Positions 1 to 8,215 of a stretch of DNA of 61,588 nt are shown piece by piece. The notes below the pieces were generated by a model that was not told the origin of the DNA, searched no databases, and was given only the letters and a program-made list of their open reading frames with translations. The stretch is from Clostridia bacterium. Lineage in GTDB: Bacteria; Bacillota; Clostridia; RGIG7378. Made by a program: the position numbers and the translations under genes. Position 1 is the first letter of the stretch; each line of letters starts with the position of its first letter. The DNA lies in the NCBI GenBank assembly GCA_017559445.1, contig JAFYSJ010000008.1:1-61588 (forward strand), in the 5' to 3' direction.

Positions 1-25
1 CAAGCAAATTGATTTCTAGTATTAT

Positions 26-102
26 TAAATTCACGGAGCATATATTTAATCCTTTTAGTTGGTTGTCGTGAATTAAACTTTAAGGTATGTATGCTCCTTT
101 TT
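26..102 (+). promoter_or_regulatory. Interleaved inverted repeats, attenuator- or pseudoknot-like
   Basis: Two inverted repeats are interleaved in the order A-B-A'-B'. A is AATTCACG (28-35) with CGTGAATT (67-74). B is GGAGCATA (35-42) with TATGCTCC (90-97), extendable to about 11 pairs. A T5 run at 98-102 follows B', so the B helix looks like an intrinsic terminator and the A helix could exclude it. No plus-strand gene follows in the window, so this may end a transcript entering from the left. Confidence 0.45.
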
Positions 103-149
103 CAATATCATCATTCCCACAAATTATTAGAAGAGCCAATTTTTCTACA

Positions 150-175
150 ACAAAATAGGAGCCCTAAGGCTCCTA
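150..175 (-). terminator. Intrinsic terminator after the GltS-family gene
   Basis: A perfect 8-bp stem TAGGAGCC/GGCTCCTA with loop CTAA (156-175) is followed on the minus strand by ATTTTG. It lies about 50 bases past the stop of the symporter gene. T-rich sequence on both sides means it could also act on plus-strand transcripts. Confidence 0.75.
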
Positions 176-202
176 AATTTTATTAACCTATACTCCTTCA
201 CA

Positions 203-224
203 AATGAGCTTTGCTCGCGGTTCA
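203..224 (+). repeat. Single hairpin-repeat unit at the symporter stop codon
   Basis: GAGC-TTT-GCTC followed by GCGGTTCACTA is one unit of the triloop hairpin family that forms arrays elsewhere in the window. On the minus strand the TAG stop of the symporter runs straight into TGAACC, the conserved joint of the family. Confidence 0.75.
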
Positions 225-1610
225 CTATTTTTCTTTTCTACGGAAAATCTTTGATCTAAACAAAATCACGTTCAATACCAAGAAGAATGCGAACAGGATA
301 ATTGTTGTTAAAATTGGTCTCTGAGGTGCCAATGTGGCTAACAACATAAGTGGGAAACCAAATACAATAGCTGGGAAGTTCTGGTATACCATGTTATCCG
401 CTGCAGGAGTTTTGAACTCGCTGTCAATCTCTCTCAATAAAATAACACCTGTAGATGCTGTACCTGTGAGCATACCGTACATAGCCATGAACTGCTCTTC
501 CTGATACTCCTTGAACAATGTCTTAGCAACGACTCTGTTGTAAGCGTATGTAATAACAAGGCCAACCACACCGAGGATAAGCATAATTACCCAATACTGC
601 TTGAGAACCTCAACTCTAATAGCTGCAACGCCTGCCACAACCATGATGTCATAGAAGAAGTTACCAATACGTGTCATGAGGAAATCGTTTGTGTACTCAC
701 GGTGAATAACCTGTCTCTTGTTGAGCCACTTAAGAACCTGCTTAACCAATGTGGCAGCCAAAACACCAAGCAAGAAGTTAAATCCGTAAATAACAGATGC
801 GAACTTTGGAATAAGTGTTCCCAATACGAACATGATCAAATATGCCAGGAAGTATGTAGAAATAACAATTGCAATCTGCACTGTCATCTTGTCCATGCTA
901 CCCTGCATAGGGATTTCGTTGGAACCCTGAATCTGGTCCAAGGAAATGTCCTTAGCCTGCTGTGCCTTCTTTTCGGCAACTACACCGCGCTTTCTAAGGA
1001 TGTTAAGGTGAATAACACCACCAATGCTTGCACTCAAGAAACCAAGAGCTGCGATGGTAAGTCCAAAACTACTACCACCTACAAATCCAAACTTTGTCTC
1101 AAAAATATTACCATAGTTAAGTGCCTGGCCTGTGCCCTGACCATAACCGAATGGAAGCAAAATACCTGCCCCCTTAAAGAAGCCTGAAATAAACAAAGCT
1201 GCAACAATGGTAATAATCATACCAATGGTACCCTGCAAAAGGTATGTGGCTACAGTAGTAACGCCTGTGTTGAAAATCTCATTTGTACGCTGGCGAGAAA
1301 GCTTTCCTTTGGATGCCTTAAATGTAGAAGCAACAAAGCCCAATGCCAATGCGTGGTATGTCAAAATCTCGAGATTTTCGATACCCTTGCCACCAAAGAA
1401 TGCAGTCTCAAAGAGAACATCTCCAGTAATAAGCTTATAAGCAGATGTAACAATGAGGATAAGTGCGCCACCCAACACAGAGGTTGGAACCAAAGACTCA
1501 CCCAAAAACTTAATCCTGCGCTTAAGCATGTTTGCAACCAAAAGGCTGAACATGAGAAGTGCTATTAAGTTAAAAAATCCCCAGTTACTAAAGTCCCAAA
1601 AATCTTTCAT
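225..1610 (-). CDS. gltS: Sodium/glutamate symporter family protein (GltS/ESS)
   Basis: A 461-residue polytopic membrane protein with about ten hydrophobic segments. The glycine-rich stretch GYGQGTGQALNYG (about 155-167) followed by GGSSFGLTIAALGFLSASIG, and a second pore-like stretch MYGMLTGTASTGVILLR near residue 380, match the repeated re-entrant loops of the GltS family, which imports glutamate with Na+. It is longer and more divergent than E. coli GltS (about 400), so the substrate may differ. The start has a strong site (GGAGGTAGAGG just before ATG) and overlaps the end of the upstream acyltransferase gene by 23 bases, so the two are probably cotranscribed. Confidence 0.75.
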   Translation of the reverse strand: MKDFWDFSNWGFFNLIALLMFSLLVANMLKRRIKFLGESLVPTSVLGGALILIVTSAYKLITGDVLFETAFFGGKGIENLEILTYHALALGFVASTFKASKGKLSRQRTNEIFNTGVTTVATYLLQGTIGMIITIVAALFISGFFKGAGILLPFGYGQGTGQALNYGNIFETKFGFVGGSSFGLTIAALGFLSASIGGVIHLNILRKRGVVAEKKAQQAKDISLDQIQGSNEIPMQGSMDKMTVQIAIVISTYFLAYLIMFVLGTLIPKFASVIYGFNFLLGVLAATLVKQVLKWLNKRQVIHREYTNDFLMTRIGNFFYDIMVVAGVAAIRVEVLKQYWVIMLILGVVGLVITYAYNRVVAKTLFKEYQEEQFMAMYGMLTGTASTGVILLREIDSEFKTPAADNMVYQNFPAIVFGFPLMLLATLAPQRPILTTIILFAFFLVLNVILFRSKIFRRKEK

Positions 1611-2799
1611 CCTCTACCTCCGAATGTGTATTCTTGTATCTAAAGTAGAAATTCATGTATTTCAACGCATTAAATCTCTTGTCTCCCTTGATCTGGTAAA
1701 CCTTGTCTCCGAAGTAAATATTGAGCTTGTTCTTGCCCAAAATAGTTACTACAGAAGTATCCTCAAAGGTAATATCCAAGGGTTCCTCTGTGCCTGTAAT
1801 GGAAATCCTATCCCCAAAGAGTGCAAGTTCCACATTTTTTGCCACCAAATGCTTGTTTTTATAAAGCTCTACCTCATAAAGGCTTGCCTTATCTACATAT
1901 GCTGGCATGTCCATATACTTGCCCAACTCTAGTTTGTTGATATAGTCACACTGGTAGTCGTACCAATCTGCCACAAATGAGAATGGGAAATCAAATCCCT
2001 TGCCCTTAAGTTCTGTGGTAGGTGCAAACTCAACTGTCCTGCCGCATCTGCCGCATGTTATCTCCGATCCATGGCTCTCATACGTTGTAAGTCCACAGAA
2101 TGGGCACACATACATGGCTCTCTCAAGGTACTCTGCTCTCTTGGAATGGTGGAACTCTGCATCAGCATTACCTTCGTGAACGTAAAGTCCCTGTCTAATC
2201 AAATCCAAAAGCTCATCGTCTGTCATGGATGCATATTCCTCAGGCTCAACAACTCTGGAAACATAGCAATGCATCTTGCCCTTACGAACTACATCACTCC
2301 ATCTTGGATGAACACCATATCCACCCTCAATACGATACAAAAGAAGTGGCAACTTAAGTGTTCTAACAAGTTTAACAACAGCAGGCTTAATATACTCTGT
2401 GTGTCCGCTGTATGTACGATTGCCCTCTGGTGCCAATGCAATATTGCCGCCCTCCCTGGCAACTCTGAGACAGTTCATAACTGCGCCTACATCTGTTGTC
2501 TGCTTTTTGATCGGGATTGGTGCAACCAAGTACTTCAATGCCTTAGAAATAAATCCCTTGGAGAAAAGGTCCTCGGATGCCAAGTAATAAACTGGTGCAT
2601 CAAAGGCCATGCCTACAAAAAACTGGTCAAAAGCTGTCTGGTGGTTAAAGAGGATGACGTACTGACGGCCCTTAAGGTCGAACTTATCAATAGTCATATT
2701 GTAAACAAGCTTGGAATACAAATAAAATCCAGGATACAGCGAATGTCTAACAATGCTGTGCCTTAGACGTATCCACTTGTTCTTCTTTTTCTTAGCCAT
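1588..2799 (-). CDS. PlsC-like acyltransferase with C-terminal zinc ribbon
   Basis: 403 residues. The N-terminal half is a lysophospholipid acyltransferase domain: the HX4D catalytic motif is H53-QTAF-D58 and the substrate motif is APEGNRT (123-129). The N-terminus is basic (MAKKKKNK) with a hydrophobic stretch suited to membrane association. A four-cysteine zinc ribbon follows (C232, C235, C249, C252), then about 140 residues of unrecognised beta-rich sequence. The family transfers acyl groups to lysophosphatidate or related acceptors; the ribbon and C-terminal extension are not typical of housekeeping PlsC, so this may be a second, specialised acyltransferase. Start: GGAGAG four bases before ATG, with a good promoter at 2840-2868. 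Confidence 0.75.
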   Translation of the reverse strand: MAKKKKNKWIRLRHSIVRHSLYPGFYLYSKLVYNMTIDKFDLKGRQYVILFNHQTAFDQFFVGMAFDAPVYYLASEDLFSKGFISKALKYLVAPIPIKKQTTDVGAVMNCLRVAREGGNIALAPEGNRTYSGHTEYIKPAVVKLVRTLKLPLLLYRIEGGYGVHPRWSDVVRKGKMHCYVSRVVEPEEYASMTDDELLDLIRQGLYVHEGNADAEFHHSKRAEYLERAMYVCPFCGLTTYESHGSEITCGRCGRTVEFAPTTELKGKGFDFPFSFVADWYDYQCDYINKLELGKYMDMPAYVDKASLYEVELYKNKHLVAKNVELALFGDRISITGTEEPLDITFEDTSVVTILGKNKLNIYFGDKVYQIKGDKRFNALKYMNFYFRYKNTHSEVEDERFLGL

Positions 2800-2839
2800 C
2801 TTGCTCTCCAGTTTAAATTGTGTTTAAAAAGCTTTTCCT

Positions 2840-2868
2840 ATTATACCTTATATATAAGGTTTTGTCAC
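2840..2868 (-). promoter_or_regulatory. Sigma-A type promoter for the acyltransferase-symporter pair
   Basis: On the minus strand GTGACA (2863-2868) and TATAAT (2840-2845) are separated by 17 bases, an almost perfect vegetative promoter placed about 40 bases upstream of the acyltransferase start. Confidence 0.75.
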
Positions 2869-2870
2869 CA

Positions 2871-2906
2871 AAAGCAAAGCCACCGAGGTGTTCTCCCGAT
2901 GGCTTT
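2871..2906 (-). terminator. Intrinsic terminator after citrate synthase
   Basis: AAAGCCATCGGGAG pairs with CTCGGTGGCTTT (minus strand), followed by GCTTTT. It lies just past the citrate synthase stop and separates that unit from the acyltransferase promoter. Confidence 0.8.
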
Positions 2907-2927
2907 AAATAAGAATCGTTTACGAAT

Positions 2928-4319
2928 TTAGTCTCTATTCTGCATTGCTGTGTACTCACGACGAGGTGCAACACTTCTGTATGCAGGACGGATAATCTTG
3001 GACTGACCTGTAAGCTCCTCAAGTCTATGAGCACTCCATCCAACTACACGAGCTGTAGCGAAAATAGGTGTGTAAAGCTCTACTGGCAAGTTAAGCATAC
3101 GGTAAGCAAATCCGGAGTAGAAGTCAACGTTAGCAGAAACTGCCTTAGTGGAGGATCTGCGCTCCATGATCATCCTGCGAGCCAATCTCTCAACCATGTC
3201 GTAGAGACGGAACTCTGCCTGACAGCCCTTGCTCTCAGAAAGCTCCTGAACCTGCTTCTTGAAAATCTCAGCTCTGGGGTCGCTTACACTGTAAACAGCG
3301 TGGCCCATACCATAGATAAGACCCTTGTTGTCGAATGCCTGCTTATCCAAAATCTTAGCAAGATATGCTTCAACCTCAGCCTCATCCTCCCAGTCCTTGA
3401 TGTTCTGCTTAATATCATCGAACATCTGTACAACCTTAAGGTTAGCACCACCGTGAAGGGGACCCTTAAGGGATGCGAGAGCTGCAGCCATTGCAGAATA
3501 TGTATCAGTACCAGAAGAAGTTACAACTCGAGTTGTGAATGTGGAGTTGTTACCACCACCGTGCTCTGCGTGAAGAACAAGTGCCATATCCAAAACCTTT
3601 GCCTCAAGCTCTGTATACTTCTTATCAGAACGGAGCATACGGAGAATGTTCTCTGCTGTGGAAAGATTTGGCTTAGGGTTGTGAATATAAAGGCTTCGAC
3701 CCTGGATAAAGTGTCTGTAGGATCTGTAGCTGTAACATGCAAGCATTGGGAACTGTGCGATCAACTGAATGGACTGACGCAAAACGTTCTCTACAGAAAT
3801 ATCATCTGGGTTATCATCATAGGAATACATAGTGAGAACAGATCTCTGCATGGAGTTCATGATGTTGTTGCTAGGAGCCTTCATAATAACGTCTCTAACA
3901 AATGTCATGGGGAGCTGTCTGTGCTCAGCCAACATTGCATTGAAGTTCTCAAGTTCCTCTCTATTTGGCTGCTCGCCAAAGAGAAGCAAATATGCTGCCT
4001 CTTCAAATCCGAATCTGCAATCATCCAGGAAACCATCTACAAAGTCGTTAATCTCAATACCGCGATAGTAGAGATGACCATTATCCTCGATAACTCTGCC
4101 ATTCTCATCCAAGATACTGCGACCTTCGTTATCTGTCTTGTTCCATGTAACTTCGGAAATAGCTGTAAGTCCTGTCAAAACACCAACACCGTGGGAGTCT
4201 CTCAAACCACGCTTAACGTCGTACTTGCTGTACAATGCTGGATCAATAGTCTTGCTCTTGCACTTATCTGCCAATCTCTTAATCTCTGGTGTAATTTCTG
4301 TCTTCAAAAAATCGTCCAT
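2928..4319 (-). CDS. gltA: Citrate synthase
   Basis: 463 residues, somewhat longer than the common 370-440. Condenses acetyl-CoA with oxaloacetate to citrate. Diagnostic motifs are LHAEHGGGNNSTF (249-261), GPLHGGAN (286-293) and GMGHAVYSVSDPRA (337-350), the last holding a catalytic His (340); the C-terminal NVDFYSG carries the catalytic Asp. The N-terminal extension (about 1-90) resembles the longer citrate synthases common in Clostridia. It starts 34 bases after the PHP-domain gene on the same strand with no terminator between, so the two are likely cotranscribed. In an anaerobe the likely role is 2-oxoglutarate/glutamate synthesis. Confidence 0.95.
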   Translation of the reverse strand: MDDFLKTEITPEIKRLADKCKSKTIDPALYSKYDVKRGLRDSHGVGVLTGLTAISEVTWNKTDNEGRSILDENGRVIEDNGHLYYRGIEINDFVDGFLDDCRFGFEEAAYLLLFGEQPNREELENFNAMLAEHRQLPMTFVRDVIMKAPSNNIMNSMQRSVLTMYSYDDNPDDISVENVLRQSIQLIAQFPMLACYSYRSYRHFIQGRSLYIHNPKPNLSTAENILRMLRSDKKYTELEAKVLDMALVLHAEHGGGNNSTFTTRVVTSSGTDTYSAMAAALASLKGPLHGGANLKVVQMFDDIKQNIKDWEDEAEVEAYLAKILDKQAFDNKGLIYGMGHAVYSVSDPRAEIFKKQVQELSESKGCQAEFRLYDMVERLARRMIMERRSSTKAVSANVDFYSGFAYRMLNLPVELYTPIFATARVVGWSAHRLEELTGQSKIIRPAYRSVAPRREYTAMQNRD

Positions 4320-4353
4320 TTAATATCTCTCTATCCTTAGTTTATCCCATGCG

Positions 4354-5424
4354 CTATTTATTTCCAAAAATAGGATTGCCAATTGCCATGCGCACACCTG
4401 TTGTAACATCTGTAACTTCAGCTCTATAGAATAAGCAATCTGCATCGAAAGGAATGTTTACATATACAGGCTCATATCCGGAGTAATCACTTGTATACAC
4501 GATTTCAGAATCCTTGTAAATATCGAGTCTGTAAACATGATTGTTTTCGTAAATTTTCCTGTACATATCTCCTACACGGAGCCAGAGCTCTGCTTTTCCG
4601 CCCTTCCACTGGCCTCCCATGGTCACTGTATCCTGACCATCTGTAACACACATCTGCATGCCGATACATCCACAAGTCAAGTCACCATTGTGTGCCACAT
4701 CAACATATGATGCGCTTGTCTTGTTTGTTACATAAACTGTGCTAAGTCCTGTGTTATATGGATGTCCGTGCTCGTCGCCTCCTGCTACTGCATAGATCTT
4801 TTTGCCCAGTTCAATAAGCTTTTTCCAGAGCTGGTAGGCCTTTTCGGAATGCTCGTATGTAGGGTAATAGTAAATAATCTCCATGTGATGGTAGTCGCAG
4901 AAATAGTAGTCCAACGGCTCCTCGGACTGCATTCTTGTGGTAGGGTGGTTGTGTGTGAACATGCCTCCCTTTGCACGAACGTAGTTAACAAGCTCTGCCA
5001 TGCGCTCGTATGTGAAATGAGGGTAGTTGAAGTGGCCCTCGTGGTCATCCTCTTCCTTAGAAACACCCGTATGTGTGTAGCCAAACTCAGGGAAATGATT
5101 AAGTGTGTCCTCAAGTTCTCCCTGTGTGCGGAAAATCATGTTGTAGTGAAGGTCTGTCTTAGTAGCCTTGTCGCTGCAACCTTCCATATATGTACCAGGT
5201 TCTGTTCCACAAACCATGCGGTCGTTGTCCCATTCAGGCAAATACATGTGACGAACCTGTCTGTGGTCCATGATGGCAACGAAATCTGTCTCCTCATTTG
5301 TCATGAACTCAGACCATTCAGTAAGTGTTGCCAATCCATCGCTGGTGCCGCCTGTAGCTGCATGTGCATGGTAATCTCCATATGCAACTTGTCTGCCTAA
5401 ATATGCCTTATCTACTGGATTCAT
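4354..5424 (-). CDS. PHP-domain metal-dependent hydrolase
   Basis: 356 residues, soluble, no signal peptide. Metal-binding motifs of the PHP superfamily are spread along the chain: Y-H-A-H (H19, H21), MDHRQ near 60, FTHNHP near 155 and GGDEHGH near 220. PHP proteins hydrolyse phosphoesters or phosphates with a bi- or trinuclear metal site; the substrate cannot be told from sequence. The C-terminal about 110 residues look like a beta-sandwich. The gene precedes citrate synthase by 34 bases. Start: an AGGGGG site 9-10 bases before ATG; its 5' side abuts the large hairpin-repeat array. Confidence 0.7.
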   Translation of the reverse strand: MNPVDKAYLGRQVAYGDYHAHAATGGTSDGLATLTEWSEFMTNEETDFVAIMDHRQVRHMYLPEWDNDRMVCGTEPGTYMEGCSDKATKTDLHYNMIFRTQGELEDTLNHFPEFGYTHTGVSKEEDDHEGHFNYPHFTYERMAELVNYVRAKGGMFTHNHPTTRMQSEEPLDYYFCDYHHMEIIYYYPTYEHSEKAYQLWKKLIELGKKIYAVAGGDEHGHPYNTGLSTVYVTNKTSASYVDVAHNGDLTCGCIGMQMCVTDGQDTVTMGGQWKGGKAELWLRVGDMYRKIYENNHVYRLDIYKDSEIVYTSDYSGYEPVYVNIPFDADCLFYRAEVTDVTTGVRMAIGNPIFGNK

Positions 5425-5454
5425 GATTTGTTACCCCCTGTTTTTTAGTTATCC

Positions 5455-5638
5455 TCTAGCACAGCGATTCACTAACGAGCTCTGCTCGTAGCTCACTAGG
5501 ACCGAAGGTCCGGTTCACTAGCAACGCAGTTGCGGCTCACTAGCCGAAGGCGGCCTACTAGCGAAGCGGCTCACTAACGAGCTTTGCTCGTGGTTCACTA
5601 GGCGTAGCCGGATCACTAGCGAAGCGGCTCACTCCCAT
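5455..5638 (+). repeat. Triloop-hairpin repeat array (about nine units)
   Basis: Consecutive units of 17-24 nt, each a small palindrome with a three-base loop followed by a GGNTCACTAG-type joint. Examples: CGAGC-TCT-GCTCG, GACC-GAA-GGTC, CAAC-GCA-GTTG, GCC-GAA-GGC, GGC-GTA-GCC. CTAG occurs at seven unit borders. The array fills the gap between two divergent genes (PHP and sugar kinase); the rest of that 350-base gap holds the kinase promoter. Units differ in stem sequence but keep loop size and joint. Confidence 0.85.
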
Positions 5639-5698
5639 TATATTCTCCCTCCCTTATTTTGTCACGCAAAAACAGGACTCTTTTCGTCATATTTTCCT

Positions 5699-5726
5699 TT
5701 GACTGTGCCATATATTATGTTAAAAT
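5699..5726 (+). promoter_or_regulatory. Promoter for the sugar-kinase gene
   Basis: TTGACT (5699-5704) and TAAAAT (5721-5726) with a 16-base spacer, about 50 bases upstream of the kinase start and just outside the hairpin array. Confidence 0.7.
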
Positions 5727-5774
5727 AAAAGGACAAAAATAAGCCAGCTCACGTTGGTAATATGGAGGTGCAAT

Positions 5775-6674
5775 ATGAGGTACATTATTGGTGTAGACGC
5801 AGGCGCTGTTAGAACAACTGCTGCAGCCTTTGACCTTTCTGGCCGCTTGCTTTCCATTGAGAACGGCAAGTCTGGCAACGTATCAGAGAACTTTGATTCT
5901 GGAGTTCGCAACATCCTTGATACCATTGCTATTATTAACGATTCCCTGGAGAACCAGTGCGTTCTCGTCGTAATCGGCGTAGCTGGTATGGAAACATCTG
6001 GTCTTAAGGAGCGTCTCACAGAGGCTTTACAGGCAAAGCTCACATGCCCAGTTCAGGTGTTCAGTGATGCTCAGCTTGCTATGTATGCATATTTCCAGGG
6101 TGGTGACGGAGTTTTGGCCATTGCTGGCACAGGTAGTATTGCATATGCTAAGAGAGGCGACACCTACTACAGGTGCGGCGGTTACGGAACTATTTTAGGT
6201 GATGAGGGTAGTGCATATTACATTGCCATCGAAGGACTCAAGCTTTGTCTTCGTCGCAGTGACATGGGCCTTCCACCAGACAGCTTGACCAATGCCATGG
6301 TAGACGCTGTAGGTGGCGACCTTAAGAGTGTGGTTGATTTTGTTGCCACACATACTAAGCAGGAGATTGCATCCTTGGCTCCCATTGTTTCAGCATTTGC
6401 CGCACGTAATGACAGAGATGCAAGACAGATTCTCGTTAATGCTGGCTCCCTGCTGGCAGATAACGTAAATGTGCTGCTTCGCAGACTTTCTCTCCTGTCA
6501 CCTGCCATTGCCGTTTCCGGTTCCATTTTGCAGAATGTAAACACTGTAACCGATAGCTTCTATCGCAGGGTTTTGGAGCAATTCCCCAATGCTCGTTTCA
6601 TTACTGACGAGGTGGTTATCCCCAAGGGTGCTTACTACAGATATTTAGCTACAGTTAAACCAACAGAAGAATAA
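5775..6674 (+). CDS. BadF/BadG-family sugar kinase, probably GlcNAc (or MurNAc) kinase
   Basis: 299 residues from the ATG at 5775, chosen because GGAGGT sits six bases upstream; a TTG 21 bases earlier has no site. ASKHA-fold ATPase: phosphate-1 loop near the N-terminus (IIGVDAGAVRTTAAAFD), nucleotide loop LAIAGTGSIAYA (about 117-128), then CGGYGTILGDEGSAYYIA. This BadF-type family includes GlcNAc kinases and the clostridial MurNAc/GlcNAc kinase MurK. The window also carries NagB and a GH94/GH18 chitobiose locus, so a GlcNAc-phosphorylating role fits, but the sequence alone does not prove the substrate. Its own promoter and terminator bracket it as a single-gene unit. Confidence 0.75.
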   Translation: MRYIIGVDAGAVRTTAAAFDLSGRLLSIENGKSGNVSENFDSGVRNILDTIAIINDSLENQCVLVVIGVAGMETSGLKERLTEALQAKLTCPVQVFSDAQLAMYAYFQGGDGVLAIAGTGSIAYAKRGDTYYRCGGYGTILGDEGSAYYIAIEGLKLCLRRSDMGLPPDSLTNAMVDAVGGDLKSVVDFVATHTKQEIASLAPIVSAFAARNDRDARQILVNAGSLLADNVNVLLRRLSLLSPAIAVSGSILQNVNTVTDSFYRRVLEQFPNARFITDEVVIPKGAYYRYLATVKPTEE

Positions 6675-6679
6675 ACTTC

Positions 6680-6714
6680 AACTCGCTGTGCTTAAGGCAT
6701 GGCGAGTTTTTTAT
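6680..6714 (+). terminator. Terminator of the sugar-kinase gene
   Basis: AACTCGC pairs with GCGAGTT around a 15-base loop and is followed by a T6 run; it starts six bases after the stop codon. Confidence 0.75.
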
Positions 6715-6823
6715 TTCTTTTGAAATATCTATCATTCTCTCGCATATGCTTTATAGATAGGAGGTTTTATGAGCTATTTTTCATCAATTCCATTAATCCA
6801 CAAAAAGTCATTATTCGCTGCAT

Positions 6824-6855
6824 GAAAAATCGGCCTGCCCGAAAGCAAGCCGACT
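6824..6855 (-). terminator. Terminator of the LRR lipoprotein gene
   Basis: On the minus strand CGGCTTGC-TTTC-GGGCAGGCCG is followed by ATTTTT, about a dozen bases past the lipoprotein stop. Nothing else is seen between the two convergent terminators (6715-6823). Confidence 0.75.
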
Positions 6856-6867
6856 TGTATGTTTTAT

Positions 6868-8076
6868 TTACTTCACAATGAATGAAACCTTTGCGTTAAT
6901 CAGGAAATCATTACCGTCACGGATGGACAAATTCTTCCACTCCCCCTCTGTACCAGAGTATGTAACGTCTATCAAAGAGTCACAGAAGGAGAAAGCTCCT
7001 TCGCCTACGAATGTAACGGCCTTAGGAATGTGAACTTTTTTGAGCTTAAGGTCACCAGCAAAGCATTTAGGACCAATGGACTCCACTCCCTCTGGGAACT
7101 CAAACTCCTCTAAGCTTACGCAGTATGCAAAAGCACCTACGCCTGTAGAAACAAGACTATTGCCTTCGAACACAACCTTTTTAAGAGCATCGCACTCGTA
7201 AAAACAGTTGTTATCCAAAAGCTCCACATTCTTACCTACGATGATCTCCTCAATGGCATGGCAGCCAGCAAAAGCACTTTCCTCAACACTCAAAATATTA
7301 TCTCCAAGAACAACCTTTTTGATAGTTGTATTGTATGCAAAGGAGTCAAGCAATACGGGAGATGTCATATTAAGAGTCAATGTGTGCAAGTTACCGCAAC
7401 CAAGAATCATGGTGTAGTCTGGCTGGGCCTTGCAGTTAAACTCGATTTCGATCAAGTTCTCACAGAAGGCGAAGCACTCCTTGCCAAGGCTCTCTACGTT
7501 AGCGGGAACAGAAACCTTAGTAAGTCCATTGCAATCCTTAAAGGCAGAAGGTCCAATAACCTTGAGGGTTTCGCCCAAGCTTACAGATTTAACAGAAATA
7601 CATTCTGAAAATGCAAACTGCTCAATAGAAATTACTGTATCTGGAATGTTAACTTCGCTAAGGTTTGTGCATCCTGCGAATGCATACTCGGAAATTGTAT
7701 ATAATCCCTTTGGCAAAACAACCTTCTTAAGGTTTGTCTGATTCTCCAAAATTCGAGGAGACAAAACTGTTACCTGGTCACCGTCTGGGCTGTATGATGG
7801 GATAGTCAACTTAGTTGTCTTATCGGAAAGTTCAATGGATACGACTGTGCATGTTCCGTTACCGTTACTTACATATGTGATGCCATTATTGTCCTTGGAC
7901 TCCTGACCCATGGGAGCATATGTGTTCTGATCGCCCATTTCACCAACCTTTGGAGTTGGTGTTGCGAACAAGTCTCCGATGTTCTTGCCCTCGCATGAGG
8001 CAAAGGCAGCCACAACCATAACCAAGGCTAAAACAACTACAATATTACGAATATACTTGTTGATAGATGTGTTCAA
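6868..8076 (-). CDS. BspA-like leucine-rich-repeat lipoprotein
   Basis: About 402 residues from a TTG at 8076. That start has AGGAAGAGG upstream; an in-frame ATG at 8109 coincides with the predicted transcription start, so it is unlikely. The N-terminus is a lipoprotein signal: basic, hydrophobic core, then AFASC lipobox. A Thr/Pro-containing linker follows, then about a dozen LRR_5 (BspA/TpLRR) repeats of ~23 residues with the pattern ...aFagC..L..v.iP..v..Ig..aF.... The family is surface-exposed and often binds proteins or host matrix; the ligand is unknown. It is divergent from the antiporter operon. Confidence 0.75.
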   Translation of the reverse strand: MNTSINKYIRNIVVVLALVMVVAAFASCEGKNIGDLFATPTPKVGEMGDQNTYAPMGQESKDNNGITYVSNGNGTCTVVSIELSDKTTKLTIPSYSPDGDQVTVLSPRILENQTNLKKVVLPKGLYTISEYAFAGCTNLSEVNIPDTVISIEQFAFSECISVKSVSLGETLKVIGPSAFKDCNGLTKVSVPANVESLGKECFAFCENLIEIEFNCKAQPDYTMILGCGNLHTLTLNMTSPVLLDSFAYNTTIKKVVLGDNILSVEESAFAGCHAIEEIIVGKNVELLDNNCFYECDALKKVVFEGNSLVSTGVGAFAYCVSLEEFEFPEGVESIGPKCFAGDLKLKKVHIPKAVTFVGEGAFSFCDSLIDVTYSGTEGEWKNLSIRDGNDFLINAKVSFIVK

Positions 8077-8114
8077 AATTCGTTCCTCTTCCTTACATAT
8101 TATATACATATTTG

Positions 8115-8142
8115 ATTATACATATTTAAAGGTCTAAATCAA
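8115..8142 (-). promoter_or_regulatory. Promoter for the LRR lipoprotein gene
   Basis: TTGATT (8137-8142) and TATAAT (8115-8120) on the minus strand with a 16-base spacer. The predicted start near 8108 supports the downstream TTG rather than ATG 8109 as initiation codon. Confidence 0.7.
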
Positions 8143-8154
8143 AGGTTTTTACTC

Positions 8155-8183
8155 TTTACTATAGTAAGGAAAAGTACTATAGT
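8155..8183 (+). promoter_or_regulatory. Antiporter operon promoter overlapped by paired palindromes
   Basis: TTTACT (8155-8160) and TATAGT (8178-8183) are 17 bases apart. Each overlaps a copy of the palindrome ACTATAGT (8158-8165 and 8176-8183), spaced 18 bases centre to centre. The first extends to a perfect 12-bp palindrome, TTACTATAGTAA. This geometry suggests a dimeric repressor or activator binding across the promoter. The regulator is not identifiable here. Confidence 0.6.
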
Positions 8184-8215
8184 TACCATGATTGTGATTT
8201 TAGAGGTTTGTAAAG

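Noticed and set aside
2813-3043. Small minus-strand frame overlapping the end of citrate synthase
   Set aside because: It has no ribosome site or motif, overlaps the citrate synthase frame and spans its terminator.
5455-5638. CRISPR array
   Set aside because: Units are contiguous, vary in stem sequence and length, and have no constant repeat separated by unique spacers. No cas gene is in the window.
6699-6881. 60-codon plus-strand frame between two terminators
   Set aside because: It spans parts of both convergent terminators, has no ribosome site and no recognisable motif.
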